Shown here: positions 21,081 through 30,163 of the stretch, one piece after another
Numbering within the stretch: position 1 is the first letter of the stretch
Layout: each line of letters opens with the position of its first letter
NCBI GenBank assembly: GCA_023460715.1
Contig: JAEWPH010000304.1
Coordinates: 1-64,000, forward strand
Source: Pseudomonadota bacterium
GTDB lineage: Bacteria; Pseudomonadota; Gammaproteobacteria; Burkholderiales; Burkholderiaceae_C
Length of the DNA stretch: 64,000 bases
Direction: 5' to 3'
The notes under the pieces: model-generated
What the model was told of the DNA's origin: nothing
Seen by the model: only the letters and a program-made list of their open reading frames with translations
Database searches by the model: none
Translations under genes and position numbers: made by a program

Positions 21081-21581
21081 TCACAGCCGCGGAATGCGCA
21101 ACTTCTGGCCCGGATAGATCTTGTCGGGATGCGTCAGCATGGGTTGATTGGCCTCGAAGATCGCGGGGTACTTGTTCGCGTTGCCGTAGTACTTCTTGGC
21201 CAGGGCAGAGAGCGTGTCGCCACGGATCACGTCGTGGTACTGGGCCTCAGGTTCCTCCTGGGCCACGCTCATCTGGTTGTCCACGCTGGTTACGTGGGCC
21301 ACGTTGCCGCAGCACAGCGTGACCTTCTCCTTGGCGGCCTGGTCGGGCGCTTCGCCCCGCACCGTGACATTGCCGGCCGGGCCGTCGAACGTGACCTGCA
21401 CGTCGCGCACACCGAGGTTCTGGGTGGCGATGTAGGCGGCAATGGCCTGGCCGGCCTTGGCGTTCAGCTCCTCCTGCGAAGGGGCTGGTGCGGCGGGCGT
21501 CGCTGGCGTGGCTGCTGCGGCATCGCGGCCGTGGCCGAACAGCTTTTCGCCCGCTTCCTTGACGAAATGGAAAAGACCCAT
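21081..21581 (-). CDS. lysM: BON-LysM domain protein (Kbp/YgaU-like)
   Basis: 166 residues. The N-terminal MGLFHFVKEAGEKLFG motif and an Ala/Pro linker are followed by a BON domain (residues ~40-100, VRDVQVTFDGPAGNVTVRGEAPD) and a C-terminal LysM domain (~115-166, YHDVIRGDTLSALAKKYYGNANKYPAIFEANQ in part). This is the order of E. coli Kbp/YgaU, a potassium-binding stress protein. The start at 21581 is chosen because AGGAG lies about nine bases upstream and the family begins MGLF. No signal peptide is seen, so a cytoplasmic role is likely despite the LysM domain. Confidence 0.9.
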   Translation of the reverse strand: MGLFHFVKEAGEKLFGHGRDAAAATPATPAAPAPSQEELNAKAGQAIAAYIATQNLGVRDVQVTFDGPAGNVTVRGEAPDQAAKEKVTLCCGNVAHVTSVDNQMSVAQEEPEAQYHDVIRGDTLSALAKKYYGNANKYPAIFEANQPMLTHPDKIYPGQKLRIPRL

Positions 21582-21760
21582 GGCATGTGCTCCTGTGGTG
21601 GCTTCTTGAAAACGTCGAGCAACCACTGTAGCGAAGCCGGAGCAGGGCGCCTGTCAGATAAGCCCCCACGTCCCGCTGCCGCTGCTGATGGGGGCGGCAT
21701 CGCGCTGGCAGGGCTGTCACGCATTGCACTCTGACCGCCGGGGCGCGCCGGAAAACTCGG

Positions 21761-21766
21761 GATAAT
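21761..21766 (+). promoter_or_regulatory. Probable -10 box of coaX
   Basis: GATAAT seven bases before the coaX ATG, no ribosome site between. Confidence 0.45.
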
Positions 21767-21773
21767 CCGCCGC

Positions 21774-22550
21774 ATGACTTTCCTGGCCATCGACGTGGGC
21801 AACACGCGCCTGAAGTGGGCGCTGTTCGACGCACCGCAACCCGGGGCCTCCGTGCGGGCCCATGGCGCCGAATTCCTCGACCATATTGATCGCCTGGCAG
21901 AAGGGGCCTGGGCGGGGCTGCCGGCGCCCACGCGCATGCTGGGCTGCGTGGTGGCCGGCGATGCGGCCAAGCGCCGCGTGGTCGAACAGATGGAGCTGTG
22001 GGACGTGCCGGCCCAGTGGGTGGTGTCGTCGGCCCAGGAGGCCGGCCTCGTCAATGGCTACGACCATCCGTCCCGCCTGGGGTCGGACCGCTGGGTGGCC
22101 ATGATCGGTGCACGCCACCGTATGCTGACGCAGGGACCGGCGCGGCCGCTCATCGTGGTGATGGTGGGCACGGCGGTCACGGTGGAGGCGATCGACGCCG
22201 AGGGACGCTTCATGGGCGGGCTGATCTTGCCGGGCCACGGCATCATGCTGCGCGCGCTTGAAACCGGCACGGCCGGGCTGCATGTGCCGACCGGCGAGGT
22301 CCGGCTGTTCCCCACCAACACCAGCGACGCCCTGACCAGCGGCGGCACGTACGCCATCGCAGGCGCGGTGGAGCGCATGTACCAGCACCTGAGACAGCAT
22401 TGCGGCATGGAGCCGGTCTGCATGATGACCGGGGGCGCGGGTTGGAAGATGGCCCCGAGCATGACGCGGCCCTTTCAACTGGTGGAGAACCTGATCTTCG
22501 ACGGTCTGCTGGAAATCGCCTCCCGCCGGCTCGCCCCCGTGCCTGCCTGA
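21774..22550 (+). CDS. coaX: Type III pantothenate kinase
   Basis: A 258-residue ASKHA-fold kinase that phosphorylates pantothenate in the first step of coenzyme A synthesis. Seen are the phosphate-1 motif [11 protein letters not shown] (residues 5-15), the PANK motif around [32 protein letters not shown] (phosphate 2) and [15 protein letters not shown]. birA, which often precedes coaX, is not adjacent; the upstream gene is the divergent BON-LysM gene. Confidence 0.94.
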   Translation: MTFLAIDVGNTRLKWALFDAPQPGASVRAHGAEFLDHIDRLAEGAWAGLPAPTRMLGCVVAGDAAKRRVVEQMELWDVPAQWVVSSAQEAGLVNGYDHPSRLGSDRWVAMIGARHRMLTQGPARPLIVVMVGTAVTVEAIDAEGRFMGGLILPGHGIMLRALETGTAGLHVPTGEVRLFPTNTSDALTSGGTYAIAGAVERMYQHLRQHCGMEPVCMMTGGAGWKMAPSMTRPFQLVENLIFDGLLEIASRRLAPVPA

Positions 22551-22588
22551 AAGTCCTGCTCCGGACGGCGGCGGGACAACCCGGCTGC

Positions 22589-23398
22589 TCAGCCTTCCAG
22601 CTCCTGCTGTGCGAGCGCGACGGCCAGATGCTCCAGCGCGTCGATCGGCTTGGCGCGGGCGGCGGCTTCATACAGTCGGGTGGCCTCGGGCATGTGCGCA
22701 TCCCCTCCGAGCATGAGCAGGGCATTGGCATATTCGATCTTGCCGATGACGGTGGCGGGGTGAAGCTCCAGCGCCTCCTGGAAGTACCGCAGGCCCTGTG
22801 CGCGGTGCGCTCCGAAGGTCATTTGGCCGACCAGATCCCCCACCTTGTCGATCACCTCGGCATGGAATGCGCCCAGCGCCAGCCGGGCATCGGCATGCCG
22901 CGGAGACAGGTCGATCACGCGCTGCAGGGTGTCGCGCACGGCCATGCCCAGCCCTTGCGCCAGGGCCTTGGCCACGCTGATGCCCTGGCTGTATCGGCCC
23001 AGCGCATAGGCATGCCAGAACCATGCATTGGCGTTGCCGGGGTCGTCCTCCGCCTGCCGGGCGGCGCGCTCCGCCGCCATCGAAAGACGGGCCAGCCGTG
23101 CGGCCTCGCTGGGCTCCAGGTAGTGGGCATGGATGATGGCCGCCTTGTTGGCCACCGTCAGGCCCGCGCCGCCGGCAGCCAGGCCCGCCTGCTCGGCCCC
23201 GGCGAAATGGCCGCTGTGGAACAGGGCCCACGCCTGCAGCACGGCCGGGTCCTGCGGCAGGGGCTCCGCATCTCCGGCATGCAGGAGGTGCCAATGCGCA
23301 GCCACCTCCTGCGGCGTGAACGGATAGCGGTCCGTGTGGGGAAAGGGCGCCCAGGAAAGGTCCGGTGGCGCAGGGCTGTCAGTGGGGCGATGCGGCAT
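22589..23398 (-). CDS. Tetratricopeptide-repeat protein
   Basis: A 269-residue soluble helical protein with TPR-like segments: NANAWFWHAYALGRYSQG, LSPRHADARLALGAFHAEV and GLRYFQEALELHPATVIGKIEYANALLML. No signal peptide. The start at 23398 is chosen because it lies seven bases after the TetR gene stop with GAGGG just upstream; an earlier start would overlap the TetR gene. Coupling to the TetR gene suggests a shared transcript. The function is unknown. Confidence 0.75.
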   Translation of the reverse strand: MPHRPTDSPAPPDLSWAPFPHTDRYPFTPQEVAAHWHLLHAGDAEPLPQDPAVLQAWALFHSGHFAGAEQAGLAAGGAGLTVANKAAIIHAHYLEPSEAARLARLSMAAERAARQAEDDPGNANAWFWHAYALGRYSQGISVAKALAQGLGMAVRDTLQRVIDLSPRHADARLALGAFHAEVIDKVGDLVGQMTFGAHRAQGLRYFQEALELHPATVIGKIEYANALLMLGGDAHMPEATRLYEAAARAKPIDALEHLAVALAQQELEG

Positions 23399-23405
23399 CC
23401 CGCCC

Positions 23406-24074
23406 TCACACCGCGGGCGCGGCGGTCGCATAGGCCTGCGACAGCACCGCCAGATGGGCCTGCTGCCCTTCGTCCAGGTAGGGCATGAGCAGGCTGAGGA
23501 CATGGCGTGCACCGCGCAGGAGCGCGGCCTGGGCGTTGCCGGGCTCCAGGGCGTGCCGGGGGGCGCGCACGTACTCGAAGTTGAGCCAATAGGTGAGTAC
23601 GACCACCATGCTGGTCGCGGTGGGGTGAACCTCTTCGGTGGGCATGTGCAATGCGTCGGCGCGCCGCAGGGCATCGAGCATGGCATGCACTGCGCGGGTC
23701 TTGTTCTGCAGCACGGCCTGGAACTGTGTCTCCAGGCGGCGGTTTTTGGACAGCAGGTCGTTGAGATCGCGGTACAGGAAACGGTACTGCCAGATCAGCT
23801 CGAACAGCGTGCGCATGAAGAACCAAGCATCCTCGATGTCGTTCACGTCGTCCGCAGTGGCCAGCAGCGCGTTGATCGATTGCTCGTACCGGCCGAACAG
23901 CGCATTCACGAGTTCGTCCTTGGCGGGATAGTGGTAGTAGAGATTGCCGGGGCTGATGTGCAGCTCGGCCGAAATGGCCGAGGTGGAGACGTTGGGTTCG
24001 CCAAAGCGATTGAACAGCTCCTGGCTGGCTTCCAGAATGCGTTCGGCCGTGCGCCGCGGCGGCTTTTTCGCCAT
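23406..24074 (-). CDS. TetR/AcrR family transcriptional regulator
   Basis: 222 residues with an N-terminal TetR helix-turn-helix (residues ~10-55, ILEASQELFNRFGEPNVST...ISPGNLYYHYPAKDELV in part) and an all-helical ligand-binding domain with aromatic-rich helices (AWFFMRTLFELIWQYRFLYRD). GGGGAGG precedes the ATG. The TPR gene follows seven bases after its stop. The ligand and targets are unknown; the 21-bp palindrome at 24243-24263 in the upstream region is a candidate operator. Confidence 0.9.
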   Translation of the reverse strand: MAKKPPRRTAERILEASQELFNRFGEPNVSTSAISAELHISPGNLYYHYPAKDELVNALFGRYEQSINALLATADDVNDIEDAWFFMRTLFELIWQYRFLYRDLNDLLSKNRRLETQFQAVLQNKTRAVHAMLDALRRADALHMPTEEVHPTATSMVVVLTYWLNFEYVRAPRHALEPGNAQAALLRGARHVLSLLMPYLDEGQQAHLAVLSQAYATAAPAV

Positions 24075-24464
24075 GTGCTGCCTCCCCTTGTCTCGTTGGG
24101 TGAGTGGTCGGTCTCGTAGCCGACTCTACTCCACAGCCCCCAGACTGCCATGCTGCGGTGCAGCACCGGGGCTGCTCTCGACGGGCGATCCCTGACGACT
24201 TCCGGCAAGCGCTGTCGCTGTGCGCCAGCCGTCCGAACAGATTGTGCTGATCACTTCAGCACATATTCCGCAGCATGCAAATTCAACCCTGCTGGCGGAA
24301 AAACTGCATAAAGAGCAAACTTTCAGGAAGTTTTAGGTGCAAAGCCCTAATTCAGGAATCGGCGATGTCTGACGCAGTTCTCTCGTCTGCTTACGGCAGT
24401 GTTACAGGTTTGCGTTACATAATCGCCGGTTCCGCGCTTGCGCGCGCTCCAAATTACGCATCCC
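24075..24464. promoter_or_regulatory. Divergent tetR-rfb intergenic region
   Basis: 390 bases without a gene, visibly richer in A/T than the flanks from ~24240 on. It holds a perfect 8-base inverted repeat, TGTGCTGA-N5-TCAGCACA at 24243-24263. A CATAAT hexamer at 24418-24423 could be a -10 box for the rfb operon, giving a leader of ~35 bases, but no good -35 partner is seen. I found no JUMPstart-like element. Confidence 0.45.
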
Positions 24465-25538
24465 ATGATTCTGGTCACCGGCGGCGCCGGCTTCATCGGC
24501 GCCAACTTCGTTCTGGACTGGCTCGCTGCCAGCGATGAGCCTGTCATCAATCTCGACAAGCTGACCTATGCTGGCAACCTGGAGACCCTGTCTTCGCTGG
24601 AAGGGGATGCGCGCCATATCTTCGTGCAGGGGGACATCGGCGACAGCGAACTGCTGACGCGGCTTCTGTCCGAGCACCAGCCCCGTGCGGTGGTGAACTT
24701 CGCTGCGGAGTCGCATGTGGACCGGTCCATTCACGGGCCGGAAGACTTCATCCAGACGAACGTGCTGGGCACGTTCCGCCTGCTGGAGGCCGTGCGGGCC
24801 TATTGGGCCGGTCTGCCACACGAGAGCAAGGCAGCGTTCCGGTTCCTGCATGTTTCCACGGACGAGGTCTACGGATCCCTGTCCAAGGACGATCCTGCCT
24901 TCACCGAAGACAACACCTACGAACCCAACAGTCCTTATTCGGCGAGCAAGGCCGCCAGCGACCACCTCGTGCGCGCCTGGCACCATACTTACGGCCTGCC
25001 AGTGCTCACGACCAACTGCTCCAACAACTACGGGCCGTTCCACTTCCCCGAAAAACTCATCCCGCTGATGATCGTCAACGCGTTGGCGGGCAAGAATCTG
25101 CCCGTGTATGGCGACGGCATGCAGATCCGCGACTGGCTGTACGTGAAGGACCACTGCAGCGCCATTCGCCGGGTACTGGAGGCAGGGAAACTGGGCGAAA
25201 CCTACAACGTGGGTGGCTGGAACGAGAAGCCCAACATTGAAATCGTGCACACGGTGTGCGCGCTCCTCGACGAGCTGAGCCCCCGCGCCGACGGCAAGCC
25301 CTACAAAGAACAGATCACCTACGTGACCGACCGTCCCGGCCACGACCGTCGTTACGCCATCGATGCCCGCAAGCTCGAGCGCGAACTCGGATGGAAGCCT
25401 GCGGAGACATTTGAGTCCGGAATTCGCAAGACGGTGCAGTGGTATCTCTCCCATGGCGATTGGGTGCACAACGTGCAAAGTGGCGCCTACCGCGAGTGGG
25501 TCGAAAAACAGTACGACGAGAGCAAGGCTGCGGCATGA
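24465..25538 (+). CDS. rfbB: dTDP-glucose 4,6-dehydratase
   Basis: A 357-residue extended short-chain dehydrogenase making dTDP-4-keto-6-deoxyglucose, step two of dTDP-L-rhamnose synthesis. Seen are the NAD motif [12 protein letters not shown] at the N-terminus, STDEVYG, the catalytic Tyr-x3-Lys in [12 protein letters not shown] and [19 protein letters not shown]. It is first in the coupled operon rfbB-rfbD-rfbA-rfbC; its stop overlaps the rfbD start by four bases (ATGA). Base composition here is still that of the host chromosome. Confidence 0.96.
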   Translation: MILVTGGAGFIGANFVLDWLAASDEPVINLDKLTYAGNLETLSSLEGDARHIFVQGDIGDSELLTRLLSEHQPRAVVNFAAESHVDRSIHGPEDFIQTNVLGTFRLLEAVRAYWAGLPHESKAAFRFLHVSTDEVYGSLSKDDPAFTEDNTYEPNSPYSASKAASDHLVRAWHHTYGLPVLTTNCSNNYGPFHFPEKLIPLMIVNALAGKNLPVYGDGMQIRDWLYVKDHCSAIRRVLEAGKLGETYNVGGWNEKPNIEIVHTVCALLDELSPRADGKPYKEQITYVTDRPGHDRRYAIDARKLERELGWKPAETFESGIRKTVQWYLSHGDWVHNVQSGAYREWVEKQYDESKAAA

Positions 25539-26425
25539 AGCTGCTGTTACTGGGCAAAGGCGGACAGGTCGGCTGGGAACTGCAGCGAAGCCTCGCTCCG
25601 CTGGGCGAACTCGTTGCGCTCGATCACGACAGCACCGATTACTCTGCTGACTTCAGCCAGCCTGACGAGGTGGCCGACACGGTGCGGCGATTGCGCCCTG
25701 ACGTGATCGTCAATGCTGCTGCGCACACTGCGGTGGACAAGGCAGAAACCGAGGTGGAATTGGCGCGCAAGCTTAACGCGACCACACCCGGTGCCGTGGC
25801 CCAGGTGGCCGAGGAGCTGGGCGCGTTGATGGTCCATTACTCCACTGACTACGTCTTCGACGGCAGTGGCACGACGCCTAGGCAGGAATCGGACCCTACC
25901 GGCCCGCTCAGCGTCTATGGCCAGACGAAGCTGGAGGGCGAGCAACTGATCGCTCAGCATTGCAGCCGGCACCTGATCTTTCGCACGAGCTGGGTCTATG
26001 CGGCAAGGGGCGGCAATTTCGCCAAGACCATGCTGCGCCTGGCCAAGGAGCGCGACAGCCTGACGGTGATCGACGATCAATATGGAGCCCCTACCGGGGC
26101 AGAATTGCTGGCCGACATCACCGCCCACGCGATCCGTGCCGCGCAGGAAGATCCGTCCAAGCATGGGCTGTACCACGCGGTGGCCGGTGGCGAGACCACT
26201 TGGCACGGCTATGCGCGTTTTGTCCTAGCGGCCGCGCAGGCCCTGGGGGTGCAACTTAAGGCCGGTCCGGAGGCGGTCAAGGCGGTACCGACCAGTGCGT
26301 TCCCGACGCCAGCCAGGCGACCGGCGAACTCCCGGCTGGATACCCATAAGCTGCAGGCCGCCTTTGGCCTGCACTTGCCGCACTGGGAAGAAGGCGTCGC
26401 GCGCATGCTGCGCGAGACGATGTGA
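25535..26425 (+). CDS. rfbD: dTDP-4-dehydrorhamnose reductase
   Basis: A 296-residue NAD(P)H-dependent reductase for the last step to dTDP-L-rhamnose. It starts [17 protein letters not shown] (Rossmann glycine motif), has [10 protein letters not shown], the YGQTKLEGE catalytic Tyr/Lys pair and RTSWVYA. The start is fixed by the ATGA overlap with rfbB. Confidence 0.95.
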   Translation: MKLLLLGKGGQVGWELQRSLAPLGELVALDHDSTDYSADFSQPDEVADTVRRLRPDVIVNAAAHTAVDKAETEVELARKLNATTPGAVAQVAEELGALMVHYSTDYVFDGSGTTPRQESDPTGPLSVYGQTKLEGEQLIAQHCSRHLIFRTSWVYAARGGNFAKTMLRLAKERDSLTVIDDQYGAPTGAELLADITAHAIRAAQEDPSKHGLYHAVAGGETTWHGYARFVLAAAQALGVQLKAGPEAVKAVPTSAFPTPARRPANSRLDTHKLQAAFGLHLPHWEEGVARMLRETM

Positions 26426-26448
26426 CATAGCCCGACGAGCGCAAAAAA

Positions 26449-27348
26449 ATGACATCACAGACCACACGACGCAAGGGCATCATTCTGGCCGGCGGGTCCG
26501 GCACGCGCCTGCACCCGGCCACGCTGGCCATCAGCAAGCAACTGTTGCCGGTCTACGACAAGCCCATGATCTATTACCCCCTGAGCACGCTGATGCTTGG
26601 TGGGATCCGCGATGTGTTGATCATCAGCACGCCGCGGGACACGCCGCGGTTCCAGCAATTGCTGGGTGACGGCAGCCAGTGGGGAATGAATCTGCAGTAC
26701 GCCGTGCAGCCCAGCCCCGACGGGCTGGCCCAGGCCTTCCTTATCGGCGAGCAGTTCCTGGATGGGGCACCGAGCGCTCTGGTGTTGGGCGACAACATCT
26801 TCTACGGCCACGACCTGCAGCAACTGCTGGGTGCCGCCGATGCGCAACCCAGCGGCGCTACGGTCTTCGCTTATCACGTGCACGACCCTGAACGCTATGG
26901 CGTGGTCGCCTTCGACGCGTCCGGCCGCGCGGTGAGCGTGGAGGAAAAGCCAACGGAACCGAGGAGCAACTACGCCGTCACCGGCCTGTATTTCTACGAC
27001 CAGCAGGTCGTGGACATTGCCAAATCCGTCAGGCCCAGCGCCCGCGGCGAACTGGAGATCACGGCGGTGAATCAAGCCTACCTGGACCAGGGTCGCCTCA
27101 ACGTGCAAATCATGAAGCGTGGCTATGCCTGGCTGGATACGGGCACGCACGAAAGCCTCCTGGAGGCTGGTCAGTTTATTGCCACGTTGGAGCAACGCCA
27201 GGGACTGAAGATCGCCTGTCCAGAAGAAATCGCTTGGCGCGCCGGGTTCATCGACGCCGCCCAGGTCGAGAAGCTCGCCGCACCTCTGAAGAAGAACGGC
27301 TACGGCCAATACCTGATGCGCCTGCTGCGCGAGGAGTACCACGGATGA
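26449..27348 (+). CDS. rfbA: Glucose-1-phosphate thymidylyltransferase
   Basis: A 299-residue nucleotidyltransferase forming dTDP-glucose from dTTP and glucose 1-phosphate. The signature [23 protein letters not shown] is at the N-terminus (GGSGTRL plus the catalytic Lys), with [14 protein letters not shown] and [11 protein letters not shown] following. RmlA is normally feedback-inhibited by dTDP-rhamnose. The stop overlaps the rfbC start (ATGA). Confidence 0.96.
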   Translation: MTSQTTRRKGIILAGGSGTRLHPATLAISKQLLPVYDKPMIYYPLSTLMLGGIRDVLIISTPRDTPRFQQLLGDGSQWGMNLQYAVQPSPDGLAQAFLIGEQFLDGAPSALVLGDNIFYGHDLQQLLGAADAQPSGATVFAYHVHDPERYGVVAFDASGRAVSVEEKPTEPRSNYAVTGLYFYDQQVVDIAKSVRPSARGELEITAVNQAYLDQGRLNVQIMKRGYAWLDTGTHESLLEAGQFIATLEQRQGLKIACPEEIAWRAGFIDAAQVEKLAAPLKKNGYGQYLMRLLREEYHG

Positions 27349-27890
27349 AGGTCACGCAAACCAAGCTCGACGGCGTGCTGATCCTGGAGCCGAAGGTCTT
27401 CGGTGACGACCGCGGCTTCTTCATGGAGAGCTTCAACCAGCGCGTGTTCGACGAGGCCGTGGGGCAGCACATCGAATTCGTGCAGGACAACCATTCCCGT
27501 TCCACGAAGGGCGTGCTGCGCGGGCTGCACTACCAGTTGGAGCAGGCACAGGGCAAGCTCGTGCGGGTCACGCGCGGGGCGGTGTTCGATGTGGCAGTAG
27601 ACATTCGAAGGAGTTCGCCGACCTTCGGTCAATGGATCGGCGCAGAATTAACAGAAGAAAATCAACGTCAGCTCTGGGTTCCGCCTGGCTTTGCGCATGG
27701 TTTCTTGGTTTTGAGCGACATTGCGGATTTCTTATACAAGACGACAAGCTATTATGCTCCGCAGTATGAGCGTGCTATCGCTTGGGATGACCCCTCTGTT
27801 GGGATTAAATGGCCGGAGGCATTTGCTCTACCTGTTCTGTCTGACAAGGATCGGGCTGCTGTTAAATTGGAAAATGCAGAGCTGTATTGA
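27345..27890 (+). CDS. rfbC: dTDP-4-dehydrorhamnose 3,5-epimerase
   Basis: A 181-residue cupin epimerase, step three of dTDP-rhamnose synthesis. [17 protein letters not shown] contains the catalytic His, and [14 protein letters not shown] is the second conserved block. Composition changes inside the gene: bases 27361-27420 count 39 G/C of 60, while 27841-27900 (gene end plus a few bases beyond) count 24 of 60. The change begins near 27600. The coding frame is intact, so recombination within homologous rfbC sequence is the simplest explanation. wzm starts four bases after the stop. Confidence 0.95.
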   Translation: MKVTQTKLDGVLILEPKVFGDDRGFFMESFNQRVFDEAVGQHIEFVQDNHSRSTKGVLRGLHYQLEQAQGKLVRVTRGAVFDVAVDIRRSSPTFGQWIGAELTEENQRQLWVPPGFAHGFLVLSDIADFLYKTTSYYAPQYERAIAWDDPSVGIKWPEAFALPVLSDKDRAAVKLENAELY

Positions 27891-27893
27891 TTT

Positions 27894-28721
27894 ATGAATC
27901 CACATTCGGAACCGAATGCAACCCTGTTCGGTATGATTACATCGGTCTGGGTTAATCGGCAGTTGATTGGTCGCATGACGCGCCGGGAAATTGTAGGGAG
28001 GTATCAGGGCTCCGTGATGGGTTTGATGTGGTCCTTACTCAATCCCATTTTCATGCTCGCTATTTATACCTTTGTTTTTTCTGTGGTTTTCCAAGCTCGA
28101 TGGGGGAGTCATGGCGAAAGCAAGGGCCAATTTGCAGTGGTGCTGTTCGCGGGCTTGATTGTCCACGCCTTATTCGCGGAGGTGCTTAATCGCGCGCCCC
28201 AGTTGATTTTGGGAAACGTCAACTATGTGAAGAAGGTGGTTTTTCCATTGGAGGTGCTACCAGTCGTTCAGTTGCTGGCAGCTACTTTTCATGCCGCCGT
28301 TAGTGTGGTGGTGCTATTGTTGGCTCAGTGGCTTTTCAATGGTGCGGTGCCGTGGACCGCATTGCTTTTGCCGCTGGTTGTTTTGCCTCTCCAAGCGCTG
28401 ACATTGGGCTTGGCATGGATGTTGGCGTCACTGGGTGTGTTTGTGCGCGATGTGAGTCAGACCATATTGCTGGTCACTTCGGTGCTTTTGTTTCTCTCGC
28501 CGGTTTTCTTTCCAGTAGATGCACTGCCGGCGTCGTTACAGCCGTGGATGCAGCTGAATCCTCTAACGTTCATTATTGAACAGGCCCGCGCGGTATTGGT
28601 ATGGGGCGTTCTACCTGATTTTTGGGGGCTCTTAATCTATAGCGCCGCCGCGATGTTTGTTGCTTGGCTGGGATTTGCTTGGTTCCAAAAAACACGCAAG
28701 GGGTTCGCTGATGTCCTGTGA
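27894..28721 (+). CDS. wzm: ABC-2 polysaccharide export permease (Wzm)
   Basis: A 275-residue inner-membrane protein with six hydrophobic segments (about 48-70, 82-102, 124-150, 155-180, 185-205, 248-268). The N-terminal cytoplasmic LIGRMTRREIVGRYQGSVMGLMWSLLNP segment is typical of O-antigen and teichoic-acid ABC-2 permeases. It pairs with the ATPase gene that overlaps its 3' end by 11 bases. Codon use is AT-leaning, unlike upstream rfbBDA. Confidence 0.93.
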   Translation: MNPHSEPNATLFGMITSVWVNRQLIGRMTRREIVGRYQGSVMGLMWSLLNPIFMLAIYTFVFSVVFQARWGSHGESKGQFAVVLFAGLIVHALFAEVLNRAPQLILGNVNYVKKVVFPLEVLPVVQLLAATFHAAVSVVVLLLAQWLFNGAVPWTALLLPLVVLPLQALTLGLAWMLASLGVFVRDVSQTILLVTSVLLFLSPVFFPVDALPASLQPWMQLNPLTFIIEQARAVLVWGVLPDFWGLLIYSAAAMFVAWLGFAWFQKTRKGFADVL

Positions 28722-30132
28722 TCCTGTTGAAGACAACGACTTCGCAATCAGGGTAGAAGGGCTCAAGAAGTGCTTTCAGATCTATGCATCCCCTGGGCAC
28801 CGGTTAAGACAATTCATTGTGCCTCGGTTGCGCAGATTGCTAGGCCTGCCATTAAACAACTACTACCGTGAATTTTGGGCATTGCGCGATGTTTCCTTCA
28901 CTGTAAAAAAGGGGCAGACGGTCGGAATTATTGGGCGCAACGGGTCTGGCAAGTCCACTTTGCTGCAGATGATTTGCGGCACATTGCATCCTACTCACGG
29001 GCGCATTGAAGTGCAGGGCCGGGTGGCAGCGTTGCTGGAACTAGGGTCAGGATTTAATCCTGAGTTCACGGGTCGTGAGAATGTATTCTTTAACGCCGGT
29101 GTTTTGGGGCAAAGCGAAGAAAAAACCCGCGCTAAGTTTGCTGAAATTGAGGCATTTGCGGCCATCGGCGATTTTATGGATCAGCCGGTTAAGACCTACT
29201 CGAGCGGGATGATGGTGCGCCTTGCTTTTGCGGTGATTGCCCACGTGGATGCAGATATTTTGATTATCGATGAAGCATTGGCAGTGGGGGATGCATTCTT
29301 CACTCAAAAGTGCATGCGATTCTTGCGCGATTTCATGCAGCATGGTACGGTTTTATTTGTCAGCCATGACACCGCCGCCGTCAAAGGTTTATGCAATCAT
29401 GCGATTTGGTTAAACCAAGGTGCTGTGCACGAGCAGGGCAGTCCCAAAGAGATATGCGAGCACTATCTGCAAGCTTTCTATGAGGCGCAGCAAAGTGAGC
29501 ATCCGGATGCTCCGAGTGACACTGGGTACACTGCGGCGCCGCAAGATGCCGCAGTACCTGCTCTACGCCCCGCTCAGGCGCCTATGCAAGCATTGTCAGA
29601 CCAGCGTCTGCCTTATCTGAACTCCACAAATCTTCGCAATGATTTGCGTCTGTTCGAATTTGCGCCCGACGCGCCGTCGTTTGGCGTGGGGGGAAGCAAG
29701 GTCACTCGTGTCCAACTGTGCGATGTCGAGGGACGTGCATTGGCTTGGGCCGTGGGTGGGGAAAACGTCGTGCTCGAGGTAGAAGCCACGGCCCTTCAAC
29801 TATTAAAAAGCCCTATCGTTGGGTTTGTCGTTAAGGATCGCTTGGGACAGGCACTTTTTGGTGATAACACCTATCTTGCCTACGAGCGTGATCCTGCTAC
29901 GTGTAGACAGGGACAAGTACTCAAAGCAGCTTTTCACTTCCAAATGCCCCGGTTGCCAGTGGGCGACTACAGCATCACAGTTGCTATCGCGGATGGTACC
30001 CAGCAGGATCATGTTCAGCATCAATGGATTTTCGATGCGCTGACCTTCCGATCCGAGTCCACCAGCGCATCAGGGGGGCTCGTGGGCATTCCTATGGCAC
30101 GCATAGAACTGACGACCCTCGCAGCTGAGTAA
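28711..30132 (+). CDS. wzt: O-antigen ABC transporter ATP-binding protein with C-terminal sugar-binding domain (Wzt)
   Basis: 473 residues. The ATPase domain (~10-255) shows Walker A GRNGSGKST, signature YSSGMMVRLAFA, Walker B ILIIDEALAVGD and the H-loop LFVSHDTAAV. A Pro/Ala/Gln-rich linker leads to a beta-sandwich domain (~325-470, including LFGDNTYLAYERD). This resembles the Wzt C-terminal domain that recognises the modified non-reducing end of the O-polysaccharide in E. coli O8/O9a. The start at 28711 gives the normal length and an overlap with wzm. The export substrate is presumably the polymer built by the neighbouring transferases. Confidence 0.93.
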   Translation: MSCDPVEDNDFAIRVEGLKKCFQIYASPGHRLRQFIVPRLRRLLGLPLNNYYREFWALRDVSFTVKKGQTVGIIGRNGSGKSTLLQMICGTLHPTHGRIEVQGRVAALLELGSGFNPEFTGRENVFFNAGVLGQSEEKTRAKFAEIEAFAAIGDFMDQPVKTYSSGMMVRLAFAVIAHVDADILIIDEALAVGDAFFTQKCMRFLRDFMQHGTVLFVSHDTAAVKGLCNHAIWLNQGAVHEQGSPKEICEHYLQAFYEAQQSEHPDAPSDTGYTAAPQDAAVPALRPAQAPMQALSDQRLPYLNSTNLRNDLRLFEFAPDAPSFGVGGSKVTRVQLCDVEGRALAWAVGGENVVLEVEATALQLLKSPIVGFVVKDRLGQALFGDNTYLAYERDPATCRQGQVLKAAFHFQMPRLPVGDYSITVAIADGTQQDHVQHQWIFDALTFRSESTSASGGLVGIPMARIELTTLAAE

Positions 30133-30163
30133 TGTTTTCGCCCCCTAACTACGGCTTGACCAT

